13,561 bases of DNA, from assembly GCA_031554725.1 (NCBI GenBank), contig JAVBUZ010000145.1:1-13561 (forward strand). Reading direction: 5' to 3'. The stretch is from JAVBUZ01 sp031554725 (GTDB lineage: Bacteria; Bacillota; Clostridia; Lachnospirales; Lachnospiraceae). Numbering within the stretch: the stretch's first letter is position 1; every line of letters begins with the position of its first letter. The position numbers were made by a program, and so were the translations under genes. This document shows positions 7,022 through 13,561 of the stretch, piece by piece. The notes beneath the pieces were generated by a model that searched no databases, had not been told where the DNA came from, and was given only the letters and a program-made list of their open reading frames with translations.

Positions 7022-7025
7022 TTAG

Positions 7026-7111
7026 CGGAGACGGAGGGATTCGAACCCTCGTGCCCAGAAGGGCAAACGCATTTCGAGTGCGCCTCGTTATGACCGCTTC
7101 GATACGTCTCC
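7026..7111 (-). tRNA. tRNA-Ser(CGA)
   Basis: An 86-nt class II tRNA. The acceptor stem is seven perfect pairs (GGAGACG with CGTCTCC) and the discriminator is G. The D arm contains GG. The anticodon stem GCGCA/TGCGT holds loop CTCGAAA, giving anticodon CGA, which reads serine codon UCG. There is a long variable arm with stem GCCC/GGGC, and a T arm GAGGG-TTCGAAT-CCCTC. The 3' CCA is not encoded (the gene continues GCTAAAA). A promoter with extended -10 lies just upstream. A second, interrupted copy is at 4222-4347. Confidence 0.95.
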
Positions 7112-7129
7112 AAAATATCCTTAGTTAGC

Positions 7130-7157
7130 AGTATATCACAACTCATTTTTTTTGCAA
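7130..7157 (-). promoter_or_regulatory. promoter of tRNA-Ser(CGA)
   Basis: Read leftward, TTGCAA (7152-7157) and TATACT (complement of 7130-7135) are 16 bases apart, with TG at the extended -10 position. The -10 ends 18 bases before the tRNA 5' end. With no terminator visible between the tRNA and the exporter genes, this promoter may also drive the ABC operon. Confidence 0.6.
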
Positions 7158-7177
7158 GAAAGGGGCTGTAAAAAACA

Positions 7178-7206
7178 TTGCAAATTTATCGTAGAAAGGG
7201 TACTAT
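7178..7206 (+). promoter_or_regulatory. candidate promoter for the phosphofructokinase gene
   Basis: TTGCAA at 7178-7183 and TACTAT at 7201-7206 are 17 bases apart, and each matches four of six consensus bases. The start codon is 84 bases downstream, leaving a 5' leader of roughly 75-80 bases in which no clear riboswitch or attenuator was recognised. It is divergent from the tRNA promoter. Confidence 0.45.
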
Positions 7207-7290
7207 TTTAATAGTTATATTTCATAAAGGAATACAAGGGGAAAAAAGCGTAATACTACATAAATAAGATAAAACTTGGAGGGAATGCGT

Positions 7291-8364
7291 ATGAAGAGAA
7301 TTGGGATGTTAACAAGCGGTGGAGACTGTCAGGCTTTAAATGCTGCTATGCGTGGCGTCGTAAAAACTTTGGCAAATAGTGGTGAGAAACTTGAGGTTTA
7401 CGGATTTCTAGATGGATATAAAGGATTAATATATGGTAAGTATCGCATGTTGACCAGCCCAGATTTTTCGGGTATATTGACAGTTGGTGGCACCATCCTT
7501 GGAACCTCCAGAACTCCTTTTAAATTGATTAGAGAACCAGACGAAAATGGTGTAGATAAAGTAGAAGCAATGAAAAGCAATTATAGTAAATTGAAATTAG
7601 ATTGCTTAGTTGTTCTTGGCGGAAATGGTTCTCACAAAACAGCGAACCTACTAAGAGAAGAGGGGTTAAATGTAGTTACCTTGCCAAAAACCATTGATAA
7701 TGATCTTTGGGGTACGGATATGACTTTTGGCTTCCAAAGCGCCGTAGATATTGCAACCAATGCTATTGATTGCATTCATACAACAGCGGCTTCTCATGGA
7801 CGCGTATTTATTGTAGAGGTTATGGGACATAAGGTTGGCTGGCTTACTCTAAATGCAGGTATGGCAGGTGGTGCAGATATTATTTTACTGCCAGAAATAC
7901 CTTATGATATTAATAAAGTAATTCATGCCATTGAAGAGCGTGACAAAAAAGGAAGTAGGTTTACAATTATTGCAGTTGCAGAGGGTGCAATATCCAAAGA
8001 GGAGGCAAAGCTTTCTAAAAAGGAATACAAGGAAAAGCTTAAGAATCGTACAGTTCCTTCTGTGTCTTATGAAATAGCAGCACAGATTCAAGAGAAAACA
8101 GGAAGAGAAGTTCGTGTTACGGTGCCTGGCCATGTACAAAGAGGTGGAAGCCCTTGCCCATACGATAGAGTATTTGCTAGTAGATTGGGCTCGGAGGCAG
8201 GAAAACTTATCCTAAATAATGAATATGGTTTTATGGTAGGATCAAGAAACCGTGAAATAGTAAAAGTACCACTTGAAGAAGTGGCAGGAAAATTAAAAAG
8301 CGTTTCTCCAGATGCAACTATTGTACAGGAAGCAAAAATGATAGGCATTTGCTTTGGAGATTAA
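7291..8364 (+). CDS. 6-phosphofructokinase family protein (probably ATP-dependent)
   Basis: A 357-residue phosphofructokinase: fructose 6-phosphate + ATP to fructose 1,6-bisphosphate, cytoplasmic, the committed step of glycolysis. Motifs are the N-terminal nucleotide loop MLTSGGDCQALNAAMRG (residues 6-22), VVLGGNGSHKTAN (107-119), the catalytic PKTIDNDLWGTD with the TIDND base at 134-138, EVMGHKVGWL (176-185) and PGHVQRGGSPCPYDR near the C-terminus. In E. coli PfkA the metal-binding stretch reads GGDGS; here it is GGNGS. The following glycine, usual in ATP enzymes (PPi enzymes have Asp), is kept. The MGR arginine is a histidine. It is about 37 residues longer than PfkA. ATG 7291 follows GGAGGG by seven bases; an in-frame TTG at 7276 lies upstream of that site. 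The stop is 18 bases before dnaX. A second, canonical pfkA elsewhere in the genome is possible. Confidence 0.85.
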   Translation: MKRIGMLTSGGDCQALNAAMRGVVKTLANSGEKLEVYGFLDGYKGLIYGKYRMLTSPDFSGILTVGGTILGTSRTPFKLIREPDENGVDKVEAMKSNYSKLKLDCLVVLGGNGSHKTANLLREEGLNVVTLPKTIDNDLWGTDMTFGFQSAVDIATNAIDCIHTTAASHGRVFIVEVMGHKVGWLTLNAGMAGGADIILLPEIPYDINKVIHAIEERDKKGSRFTIIAVAEGAISKEEAKLSKKEYKEKLKNRTVPSVSYEIAAQIQEKTGREVRVTVPGHVQRGGSPCPYDRVFASRLGSEAGKLILNNEYGFMVGSRNREIVKVPLEEVAGKLKSVSPDATIVQEAKMIGICFGD

Positions 8365-8382
8365 AAGAAAGGCATAAAAAGC

Positions 8383-9960
8383 ATGTCGTATACAGCATTG
8401 TACCGTAAGTTCCGTCCAAATAATTTTGAGGATGTAAAAGGGCAGGATCATATAGTAACAACATTGAAGAATCAAATAAAAGCAAACCGCATGGGACATG
8501 CCTATCTGTTTACAGGAACAAGGGGTACTGGTAAAACAACCATTGCCAAGATATTTGCAAAGGCAGTTAACTGCGAAAATCCCACCGAAGGAAGTCCCTG
8601 TGGGGAATGTGTAAGCTGTAAAACAATTTCGGCGGGAGCCAGCATGAATGTAATCGAGATCGATGCTGCTTCCAATAACGGGGTTGATAATATTCGTGAA
8701 ATTGTGGATGAAGTTTCTTATTCTCCAGCAGAAGGTAAGTTTAAGGTTTATATTATTGATGAGGTTCATATGCTTTCCATAGGGGCTTTTAATGCCCTGC
8801 TTAAAACATTAGAGGAGCCACCTTCATATGTAATTTTCATTTTGGCGACAACAGAGGTACATAAGATTCCAATTACCATTTTGTCAAGATGTCAAAGATA
8901 TGATTTCAAGAGAATTACCATTGATACCATTACAGATCGTATGAGAGAGCTTATGAGCGCAGAAGAAGTGCAGATAGAAGAAAAGGCACTTCGCTACATA
9001 GCAAAGACTGCAGATGGTTCTATGCGTGATGGTTTAAGCTTACTTGATCAATGTATTGCCTTCCACTTAGGACAGGAACTAACATATGACAAGGTTTTGG
9101 ATGTCCTTGGCGCGGTAGATACAGAGGTTTTTAGCAAGTTACTTCGTTTTGTACTAGATAAAAATGTTTTAGGATGCATCGATTTATTGGAAGAAATGGT
9201 TATGCAGGGGAGAGAACTAACGCAATTTGTTACAGACTTTACCTGGTACTTAAGAAACTTGATGCTTGTTAAGGTATCTGATAATATTGAGGATGTTATT
9301 GATGCTTCTACAGAAAATCTTGCGAGACTAAAAGAGGAAGCCGAGATGGCAAGTATGGATGCTATCATGAGATACATTCGAATTTTCTCTGAGCTTTCGG
9401 GACAAGTGAAGTATGCATCACAAAAAAGAATTGTAATTGAGATGGCGCTTATAAAATTATGTAAGCCATCTATGGAAACGGATACAGGTTCTCTTTTGGA
9501 CAGAATCCGTGAAGTAGAAGATAAAATAGAAAATGGAATTACGGTAATGCCAGAAGGCTATCATGCACCAAGCGGCGGGCAAGGTCAAACGGAGGACAAA
9601 ATACGTAAGCCTAGACCAGAATTACCAAAAGCAATACCGGACGATGTGAAAGAGATTGTTTCAAAATGGCCTACTATTGTTGGCAATGCAGAGAATCCGA
9701 TGAAAATGTATTTGAAAGCTGCAAAATTAAGTCTTGGCGGTGACAACAAATTAATGGTAGTATTAGAAGATGGTTTGCCTTCTGATTACTTTTTAAAGGC
9801 AGAAGGAAATAAGCAGCAGCTAGAATATCTTTTGTCTGATTTTGCAGGCAAGCAAATAGAAGTGACAATTCAAGCAGTTGGAAGTGAAAGAGAATTCGAG
9901 GATTCCTATGTTGATTTAAGCAAAATTATTCATATGGAAATTGAGGAAGAAGATTATTAA
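8383..9960 (+). CDS. dnaX: DNA polymerase III subunits gamma/tau (clamp loader)
   Basis: A 525-residue AAA+ clamp-loader subunit that loads the beta sliding clamp and organises the replisome. The N-terminus MSYTALYRKFRPNNFEDVKGQ is diagnostic. Walker A is GTRGTGKT at 45-52, the zinc-binding cysteines are C64, C73, C76 and C79, Walker B is IIDEVHML at 124-131, and the sensor and arginine-finger region is LATTEVHKIPITILSRCQ at 154-171. Domain III and a tau-type C-terminal extension follow from about residue 370, shorter than in many species. It is followed by ybaB/ebfC and recR in the order conserved across Firmicutes. The ribosome binding site (AAGAAAGG) is weak and 18 bases separate it from the gene upstream, so readthrough from the phosphofructokinase promoter is likely. 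No obvious slippery A tract for making a separate gamma form was noted. Confidence 0.97.
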   Translation: MSYTALYRKFRPNNFEDVKGQDHIVTTLKNQIKANRMGHAYLFTGTRGTGKTTIAKIFAKAVNCENPTEGSPCGECVSCKTISAGASMNVIEIDAASNNGVDNIREIVDEVSYSPAEGKFKVYIIDEVHMLSIGAFNALLKTLEEPPSYVIFILATTEVHKIPITILSRCQRYDFKRITIDTITDRMRELMSAEEVQIEEKALRYIAKTADGSMRDGLSLLDQCIAFHLGQELTYDKVLDVLGAVDTEVFSKLLRFVLDKNVLGCIDLLEEMVMQGRELTQFVTDFTWYLRNLMLVKVSDNIEDVIDASTENLARLKEEAEMASMDAIMRYIRIFSELSGQVKYASQKRIVIEMALIKLCKPSMETDTGSLLDRIREVEDKIENGITVMPEGYHAPSGGQGQTEDKIRKPRPELPKAIPDDVKEIVSKWPTIVGNAENPMKMYLKAAKLSLGGDNKLMVVLEDGLPSDYFLKAEGNKQQLEYLLSDFAGKQIEVTIQAVGSEREFEDSYVDLSKIIHMEIEEEDY

Positions 9961-9981
9961 ATAATAGGAGGATTTATTAAA

Positions 9982-10338
9982 ATGGCAAAACGTGGTGGAT
10001 TTTCAGGCGGTGGAATGGGAATGCCTGGTAACATGAACAATTTAATGAAACAAGCACAGAGAATGCAACGTCAGATGGAAGATGGTCAGAAGGAAATGGA
10101 GACCAAGGAATTTTCCGCAACAGCTGGTGGTGGCGCAGTTACTGTTACAGTAAATGGAAAAAAAGAAGTGTTAAAGGTAAAACTAACAGAGGAAGTAGTT
10201 GATCCAGAAGACATCGAAATGTTAGAAGACTTGATTGTTGCTGCAACCAATGAAGCGATGCGTCAGGCAGAGGAAGCAAACGCAGAGCTTATGGGAAAAA
10301 TGACAGGCGGCATGGGTATGGGAGGCTTTCCATTCTAA
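9982..10338 (+). CDS. YbaB/EbfC family nucleoid-associated protein
   Basis: A 118-residue DNA-binding protein of the YbaB/EbfC family, which forms dimers with a tweezer shape and coats DNA nonspecifically. The N-terminus is rich in Gly and Met (GGFSGGGMGMPGNMNNLMKQAQRMQRQMED), followed by the conserved core (KEFSATAGGGAVTVTVNGKKEVLKVKLTEEVVDPEDIEMLEDLIVAATNEAM) and a glycine/methionine tail ending GGMGMGGFPF. The length is normal for Firmicutes. AGGAGG lies 14 bases upstream of the start, 21 bases after dnaX. The stop codon shares one base with the recR start, so the two are coupled. Confidence 0.95.
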   Translation: MAKRGGFSGGGMGMPGNMNNLMKQAQRMQRQMEDGQKEMETKEFSATAGGGAVTVTVNGKKEVLKVKLTEEVVDPEDIEMLEDLIVAATNEAMRQAEEANAELMGKMTGGMGMGGFPF

Positions 10339-10931
10339 TGGAACTTTATAGTGGACATATTAACAAGTTGATAGATGAGCTTGCAACACTTCCGGGTATT
10401 GGACCAAAATCGGCGCAGAGATTGGCATTTCATCTTATAAATATGCCAGAGGATAGGGTGAAGAGGCTTGCAGGTAGCATCTTAGATGCAAAGCAGAACG
10501 TTCGCTATTGCAAGGAGTGCTATACGCTAACGGACAAGGAATGCTGTCCGATTTGCTCTAATGAAAGCAGAAACCGTGAGGTAATCATGGTGGTAGAGAA
10601 TTCTAGAGATTTGGCGGCCTATGAAAAAACAGGCAAGTATGATGGCGTGTACCATGTTTTGCATGGCGCGATTTCGCCAATGCTTGGTATTGGCCCAAGT
10701 GACATCAAGCTAAAGGAGCTAGTGCAGAGGCTTGAAAATGTGGAAGAGGTTATTATTGCAACCAACTCAAGCTTAGAGGGCGAAACAACCGCTATGTACA
10801 TAAGTAAGCTGATAAAGCCAACAGGAGTAAAGGTAACGCGAATTGCTAGTGGGGTACCAGTTGGGGGTGACCTGGAGTATATAGATGAGGTTACATTGCT
10901 ACGTGCATTAGAAGGTCGTGTGGAATTATAG
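10338..10931 (+). CDS. recR: recombination mediator protein RecR
   Basis: A 197-residue RecR, which with RecO and RecF helps load RecA on gapped DNA. In order: helix-hairpin-helix (LATLPGIGPKSAQRLAFHL, about 15-33), four-cysteine zinc finger (C58, C61, C70, C73), and a Toprim domain from about 82 with VVENSRDLAAYEKTG and HGAISPMLGIGPSDI, followed by the ATNSSLEGETTAMYI segment and the C-terminal RIASGVPVGGDLEYIDEVTLLRALEGR. The length is standard. The ATG overlaps the last base of the ybaB/ebfC stop (TAATG), so translation is coupled. A GGGAGG stretch about 13 bases upstream lies inside the previous gene. Confidence 0.97.
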   Translation: MELYSGHINKLIDELATLPGIGPKSAQRLAFHLINMPEDRVKRLAGSILDAKQNVRYCKECYTLTDKECCPICSNESRNREVIMVVENSRDLAAYEKTGKYDGVYHVLHGAISPMLGIGPSDIKLKELVQRLENVEEVIIATNSSLEGETTAMYISKLIKPTGVKVTRIASGVPVGGDLEYIDEVTLLRALEGRVEL

Positions 10932-10980
10932 AGAAATTTAGAAATAAAAGCGTAGATAATTACGCGGGAATGGGGTAGTT

Positions 10981-12021
10981 ATGCGAGTAGAAACAAGTAA
11001 GTTTGGGATTAGCAAAGAAGGACAAGAGGTTACGTTATATACCATTTCTAATGAAAAGGGAATGAAAGCTGAAATAATTAATTATGGAGCTATCTTAGTA
11101 GGACTTAAGGTTCCAGATAAGGATGGGAAAGTAGCAGATGTGGTACTAGGATATGACAATATAGAAGCTTACTTTAACAATCCTAGCTTTTTTGGAGCAA
11201 CCATAGGACCGAATGCCAATCGAATCGGAGGAGCAAGCTTTACGCTGGATGGAGCTACTTACCAATTAGATAAAAATGATGGAGAAAATAACTTACATAG
11301 TCATAAGGAAGATGGTTACCATAAGAAAGTTTGGAATGCTGAAATAAAAGACAATAGTGTCATTTTATCTTCCAGTGACGAGGATGGCAATTTGGGATTT
11401 CCAGGAAACAAGAAATTTAGCCTTACATATACTTTAACAGAGGACAATAAGCTAGAGTTACATTACAAAGCTTCTAGTGATAAAGACACAATTATTAATT
11501 TTACAAACCATACCTACTTTAACCTAAAGGGACATGGAGCAGGAAAAATTGAAGACCATAGCTTATGGCTTAAAGCTACCTGCTATACACCAGTTCTTCC
11601 AGGTGCTATTCCAACTGGAGAAATTGCAACAGTTAAAGGAACACCTATGGACTTTACAAAGGCTCATGTGATTGGTGAAAGAATTGCAGAGGACTTTGAA
11701 CAACTAGAATTAACGGGTGGCTATGACCATAACTGGGTAATTGATGATTGGAATGGTGAAATGCAACTTATTTCTGAGGTTACTGCCCCGGGAACAAGCC
11801 GCATTCTTCGTACATACACCAATTTACCAGGGGTTCAATTTTATGCAGGAAACTTTATTGAGCCAGAAATGGGAAAAGAAGAAGTCTCCTACGGAAAACG
11901 CAGTGGCCTGTGCTTAGAAACACAGTTCTTCCCTGATACAGCAAATAAACCAGAATTTCCCAGTGCAGTTTTTGGACCAGATAGAGATTACGATTATACA
12001 ACAATATACGAGTTTGCTTAA
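10981..12021 (+). CDS. aldose 1-epimerase (mutarotase)
   Basis: A 346-residue galactose mutarotase family enzyme that interconverts alpha and beta anomers of aldoses such as galactose and glucose, feeding the Leloir pathway. Visible active-site features are GPNANRIGGASF (Arg81), LHSH at 105-108, the general acid NFTNHTYFNLKG with His177, and the general base LCLETQFFPD with Glu313. The substrate Asp is in GGYDHNW. There is no signal peptide, so it is cytoplasmic. It begins 49 bases after recR with GGGG before the ATG and no clear promoter. It may be read from the recR unit. It ends at a strong terminator. Galactose genes are not adjacent, so a dedicated pathway cannot be assigned. A symbol such as galM is plausible but not proven. 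Confidence 0.93.
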   Translation: MRVETSKFGISKEGQEVTLYTISNEKGMKAEIINYGAILVGLKVPDKDGKVADVVLGYDNIEAYFNNPSFFGATIGPNANRIGGASFTLDGATYQLDKNDGENNLHSHKEDGYHKKVWNAEIKDNSVILSSSDEDGNLGFPGNKKFSLTYTLTEDNKLELHYKASSDKDTIINFTNHTYFNLKGHGAGKIEDHSLWLKATCYTPVLPGAIPTGEIATVKGTPMDFTKAHVIGERIAEDFEQLELTGGYDHNWVIDDWNGEMQLISEVTAPGTSRILRTYTNLPGVQFYAGNFIEPEMGKEEVSYGKRSGLCLETQFFPDTANKPEFPSAVFGPDRDYDYTTIYEFA

Positions 12022-12028
12022 GTCATCT

Positions 12029-12056
12029 AAGGACATGGAACGCCATGTCCTTTTTT
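12029..12056 (+). terminator. intrinsic terminator after the epimerase gene
   Basis: AAGGACATGG (12029-12038) and CCATGTCCTT (12043-12052) form a perfect 10-bp stem around the loop AACG, followed by a run of T to 12056. It starts 8 bases after the epimerase stop and closes the phosphofructokinase-to-epimerase block. Confidence 0.93.
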
Positions 12057-12130
12057 GTCGTCTAAAATATGGGCTCTTGGGACAGATTTTTCCAAAAATT
12101 GCAAAAAGGCTAAAGTATACTAATTGCAAC

Positions 12131-12136
12131 TATAAT
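12131..12136 (+). promoter_or_regulatory. possible -10 element for the LysM protein gene
   Basis: A perfect TATAAT lies 29 bases upstream of the start at 12166, just after a terminator, where a promoter is expected. No good -35 was found at 16-18 bases spacing, so this is tentative. Confidence 0.3.
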
Positions 12137-12165
12137 ATGGTATTTGAGAATAGGTGGGTGGAAAA

Positions 12166-13311
12166 ATGGATTTACCAAAAAACATAGTGCAAATAGGAAA
12201 GCCGGATAAATTACATAAAATATTTGTTGAGGATTACGTAATCTCATATATAAAGCAGCTTAATAGAAGGGAATCTGGAAAGAGCATTGGTATTGCTTTA
12301 TATGGAAGAAGATGCGTAGAGGATAATGTGCGATATTACTTTTTGTACGGAGCAACACAAATTTCGGGCTTGGAGGGAAGAGGCCAATATTTGTCGGAGC
12401 TTGAAAGAGAAAGCATAGAAACAAAGCAGAGGGATTATTTCGAAGGTTATGATTTCTTGGCTTGGTGTACTATAAATGGAGAGATGCCAGATGGATTTTA
12501 TATCCATGAACAAGGAAAAGGATTGCTTATAGATGGATATGCATGCTTTTATGAAAAAAATGAGAGCATGCTTAATTTCATGTTAATTATGGGAAATAAA
12601 GAAAAGGAAATAAAACAAAAAGAGCAGGATGCACAGAAGACGGCAAGGGAGATGGCTGTTGGAAGCATTGATAATAGAATAAAAAGTAGAGAAGGCATGG
12701 AACGTCCCGTATTGGAGACGGCGGAACGAAGACCACAAAGTCAAGGTAGGGCGCGAAGCACTCTTGCCTCAAATAGGAGACCTGATAAGAGCGTGTATGG
12801 AATTAAGGTTGCAGTAGTGGGGGTTGCAATCATGCTTTGTATCGTTGGAGTTTCTACGCTGAATGACCCAGAAAAAATGAAAGAGCTGCAGGTGGTTGCC
12901 AGGCAGGTGAAGGAAAATCTGAATGAAAAAAAGATTCCAGATAAAGAAGAGGAGTCAAAAGCGGCTACAATAACTGAGGAAAGCATAAGTTTGGAAACAT
13001 TAATAAATAGCGAGGTTAAAATTGATGAAGATTCAGGAATGGCACAAGAGGAGCAAGAAGGTACTGAAGAACTAAACATTCAAGAAGTGGGCCAAGAGAG
13101 TTTTGTACAAGTGCCAGCAGAGGAGATTCCGCAAGAGGTAGTAAGCCCGGTGCAAACGGTTACATATGTCATAGAAAAGGGAGATACACTTCTTAATATT
13201 TGTAGGGGGAAATATGGAACGGCAGATAAAATAAATGAAATTTGTGAGCTTAATGGAATTGCCAATGCGGATGATATTAAGATTGGACAAATTATTTTAC
13301 TTCCCGAATAG
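12166..13311 (+). CDS. single-pass membrane protein with C-terminal LysM domain
   Basis: A 381-residue protein in four parts: an N-terminal domain of about 145 residues with no confident family (GIALYGRRCVEDNVRYYFLYGAT, later GYDFLAWCTINGEMPDGFYIHEQGKGLLIDGYACFYE); a charged, Arg- and Gln-rich linker (145-208); one membrane segment at about 211-231 (IKVAVVGVAIMLCIVGVS); then a Glu-rich outer stalk and a LysM domain at 332-380 (TYVIEKGDTLLNICRGKYG...INEICELNGIANADDIKIGQIILLPE). LysM binds peptidoglycan, so the protein probably links something inside the cell to the wall. The orientation N-in/C-out is inferred from LysM. ATG 12166 follows GGTGGG by about eight bases; an in-frame GTG at 12154 overlaps that site. 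The gene ends 50 bases before another membrane protein. Confidence 0.8.
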   Translation: MDLPKNIVQIGKPDKLHKIFVEDYVISYIKQLNRRESGKSIGIALYGRRCVEDNVRYYFLYGATQISGLEGRGQYLSELERESIETKQRDYFEGYDFLAWCTINGEMPDGFYIHEQGKGLLIDGYACFYEKNESMLNFMLIMGNKEKEIKQKEQDAQKTAREMAVGSIDNRIKSREGMERPVLETAERRPQSQGRARSTLASNRRPDKSVYGIKVAVVGVAIMLCIVGVSTLNDPEKMKELQVVARQVKENLNEKKIPDKEEESKAATITEESISLETLINSEVKIDEDSGMAQEEQEGTEELNIQEVGQESFVQVPAEEIPQEVVSPVQTVTYVIEKGDTLLNICRGKYGTADKINEICELNGIANADDIKIGQIILLPE

Positions 13312-13361
13312 TGTTGTGGTATACTTTAACTTAGGTATTATTACAATAAAGGAAAACATGT

Positions 13362-13561
13362 ATGGCAAATGTAAGAAGGTATTTGAAAGAAAAAGAAAGA
13401 CGCGAAGAAAACTATCAAGATAAAATACATAGACACAAATTATCAAGTGTAATAAGGATATTGCTGATTGTTTTATTGGTGGGGGCGATAGGAGTCTTTG
13501 TTGCTATTCAATATGAGATGCGTACATATGAAGGCTATGACGTTCTTACGACAGCAGAGAT
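13362..13561 (+). CDS. membrane protein, N-terminal part only (runs off the window)
   Basis: An open frame from ATG 13362 to the window end gives 66 codons. The N-terminus (MANVRRYLKEKERREENYQD) is strongly basic and charged and likely cytoplasmic. It is followed by one membrane segment at about residues 30-50 (VIRILLIVLLVGAIGVFVAI) and an outer start QYEMRTYEGYDVLTTAE. AAAGGA lies eight bases upstream. An alternative ATG at 13358 is in another frame and meets a stop after about 20 codons. The layout and the YDVLTT phrase recall DUF5711-type proteins that often sit beside LysM genes in Lachnospiraceae, but too little is present to be sure. Probably co-transcribed with the LysM gene. Confidence 0.65.
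   Translation, partial: MANVRRYLKEKERREENYQDKIHRHKLSSVIRILLIVLLVGAIGVFVAIQYEMRTYEGYDVLTTAE

Larger units (their letters stand above)
4222..7111 (-). other. module bounded by direct tRNA-Ser repeats (candidate recombined or integrated segment)
   Basis: The two tRNA-Ser copies lie in the same orientation about 2.7 kb apart. Similarity extends a few bases past each end: TTTTAGC on the 3' side, and TAAGGAT plus an AT stretch on the 5' side. Between them are a truncated XRE regulator and a complete ABC-2 exporter. The regulator is cut right at the 3' side of the intact tRNA. This matches the layout left by integration or recombination at a tRNA 3' end. No integrase, relaxase or transposase is inside, so the cause is inferred. 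Confidence 0.45.

Noticed and set aside
4222..7111. Insertion sequence, integrase gene or CRISPR array in the tRNA-bounded module
   Set aside because: All coding capacity is taken by the exporter and the XRE remnant; no DDE or tyrosine recombinase motifs and no regularly spaced repeats were seen.
7112..7290. Possible signal recognition particle RNA or tadA near dnaX, as in other Firmicutes
   Set aside because: No GNAR-type hairpin or cytidine deaminase frame is visible; the gap holds two divergent promoters and a short leader only.
8293..8769. Leftward 158-residue open frame across the phosphofructokinase/dnaX junction
   Set aside because: Antisense to two highly conserved genes; Cys/Asn-rich, no motif or start signal.

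Overview
The window is low-GC, Gram-positive DNA that looks like Clostridia, most likely Lachnospiraceae. The signs are AT-rich codon use, strong GGAGG ribosome binding sites, the conserved block dnaX - ybaB/ebfC - recR, and a LysM protein followed by a short membrane protein. The genus cannot be fixed from the sequence alone.

Layout. (1) 1-1990: the first 8 codons of a leftward gene diverge from an ECF-type sigma factor. A membrane or exported partner protein, probably its regulator, follows the sigma factor. A 20-bp-stem hairpin with A and T tracts ends this unit and can also stop transcription arriving from the right. (2) 2023-3741, minus strand: a small operon of GNAT acetyltransferase, YdcF/DUF218 protein and histidine phosphatase. 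(3) 3806-4166, minus: a second GNAT gene broken by an internal deletion and frameshift. (4) 4222-7111, minus: a module bounded by two direct copies of a tRNA-Ser(CGA) gene. The right copy is intact and has its own promoter. The left copy has three base changes and a 40-nt insertion inside the T loop. Between them lie a three-gene ABC-2 exporter (one ATPase, two permeases) and, next to the intact tRNA, the last 32 codons of an XRE/Cro-type regulator that overlaps the ATPase start. The regulator is cut off almost exactly at the 3' end of the tRNA. (5) 7178-10931, plus: a phosphofructokinase gene with its own promoter, then dnaX, ybaB/ebfC and recR. (6) 10981-13561, plus: aldose 1-epimerase with a clean terminator, a membrane-anchored LysM protein, and the start of a further membrane protein that runs off the end.

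The right half is ordinary chromosome: replication and recombination genes (clamp-loader subunit, nucleoid protein, RecR) next to sugar metabolism (phosphofructokinase, mutarotase). The left half is accessory in character: small one-off enzymes, a broken gene and a transport module joined to a tRNA locus. The most interesting point is the tRNA-Ser repeat pair. Its boundaries look like an old site-specific or homologous recombination event. That event removed the promoter and the DNA-binding half of the exporter's regulator, leaving the exporter downstream of a tRNA promoter. No integrase, transposase or CRISPR array is visible.
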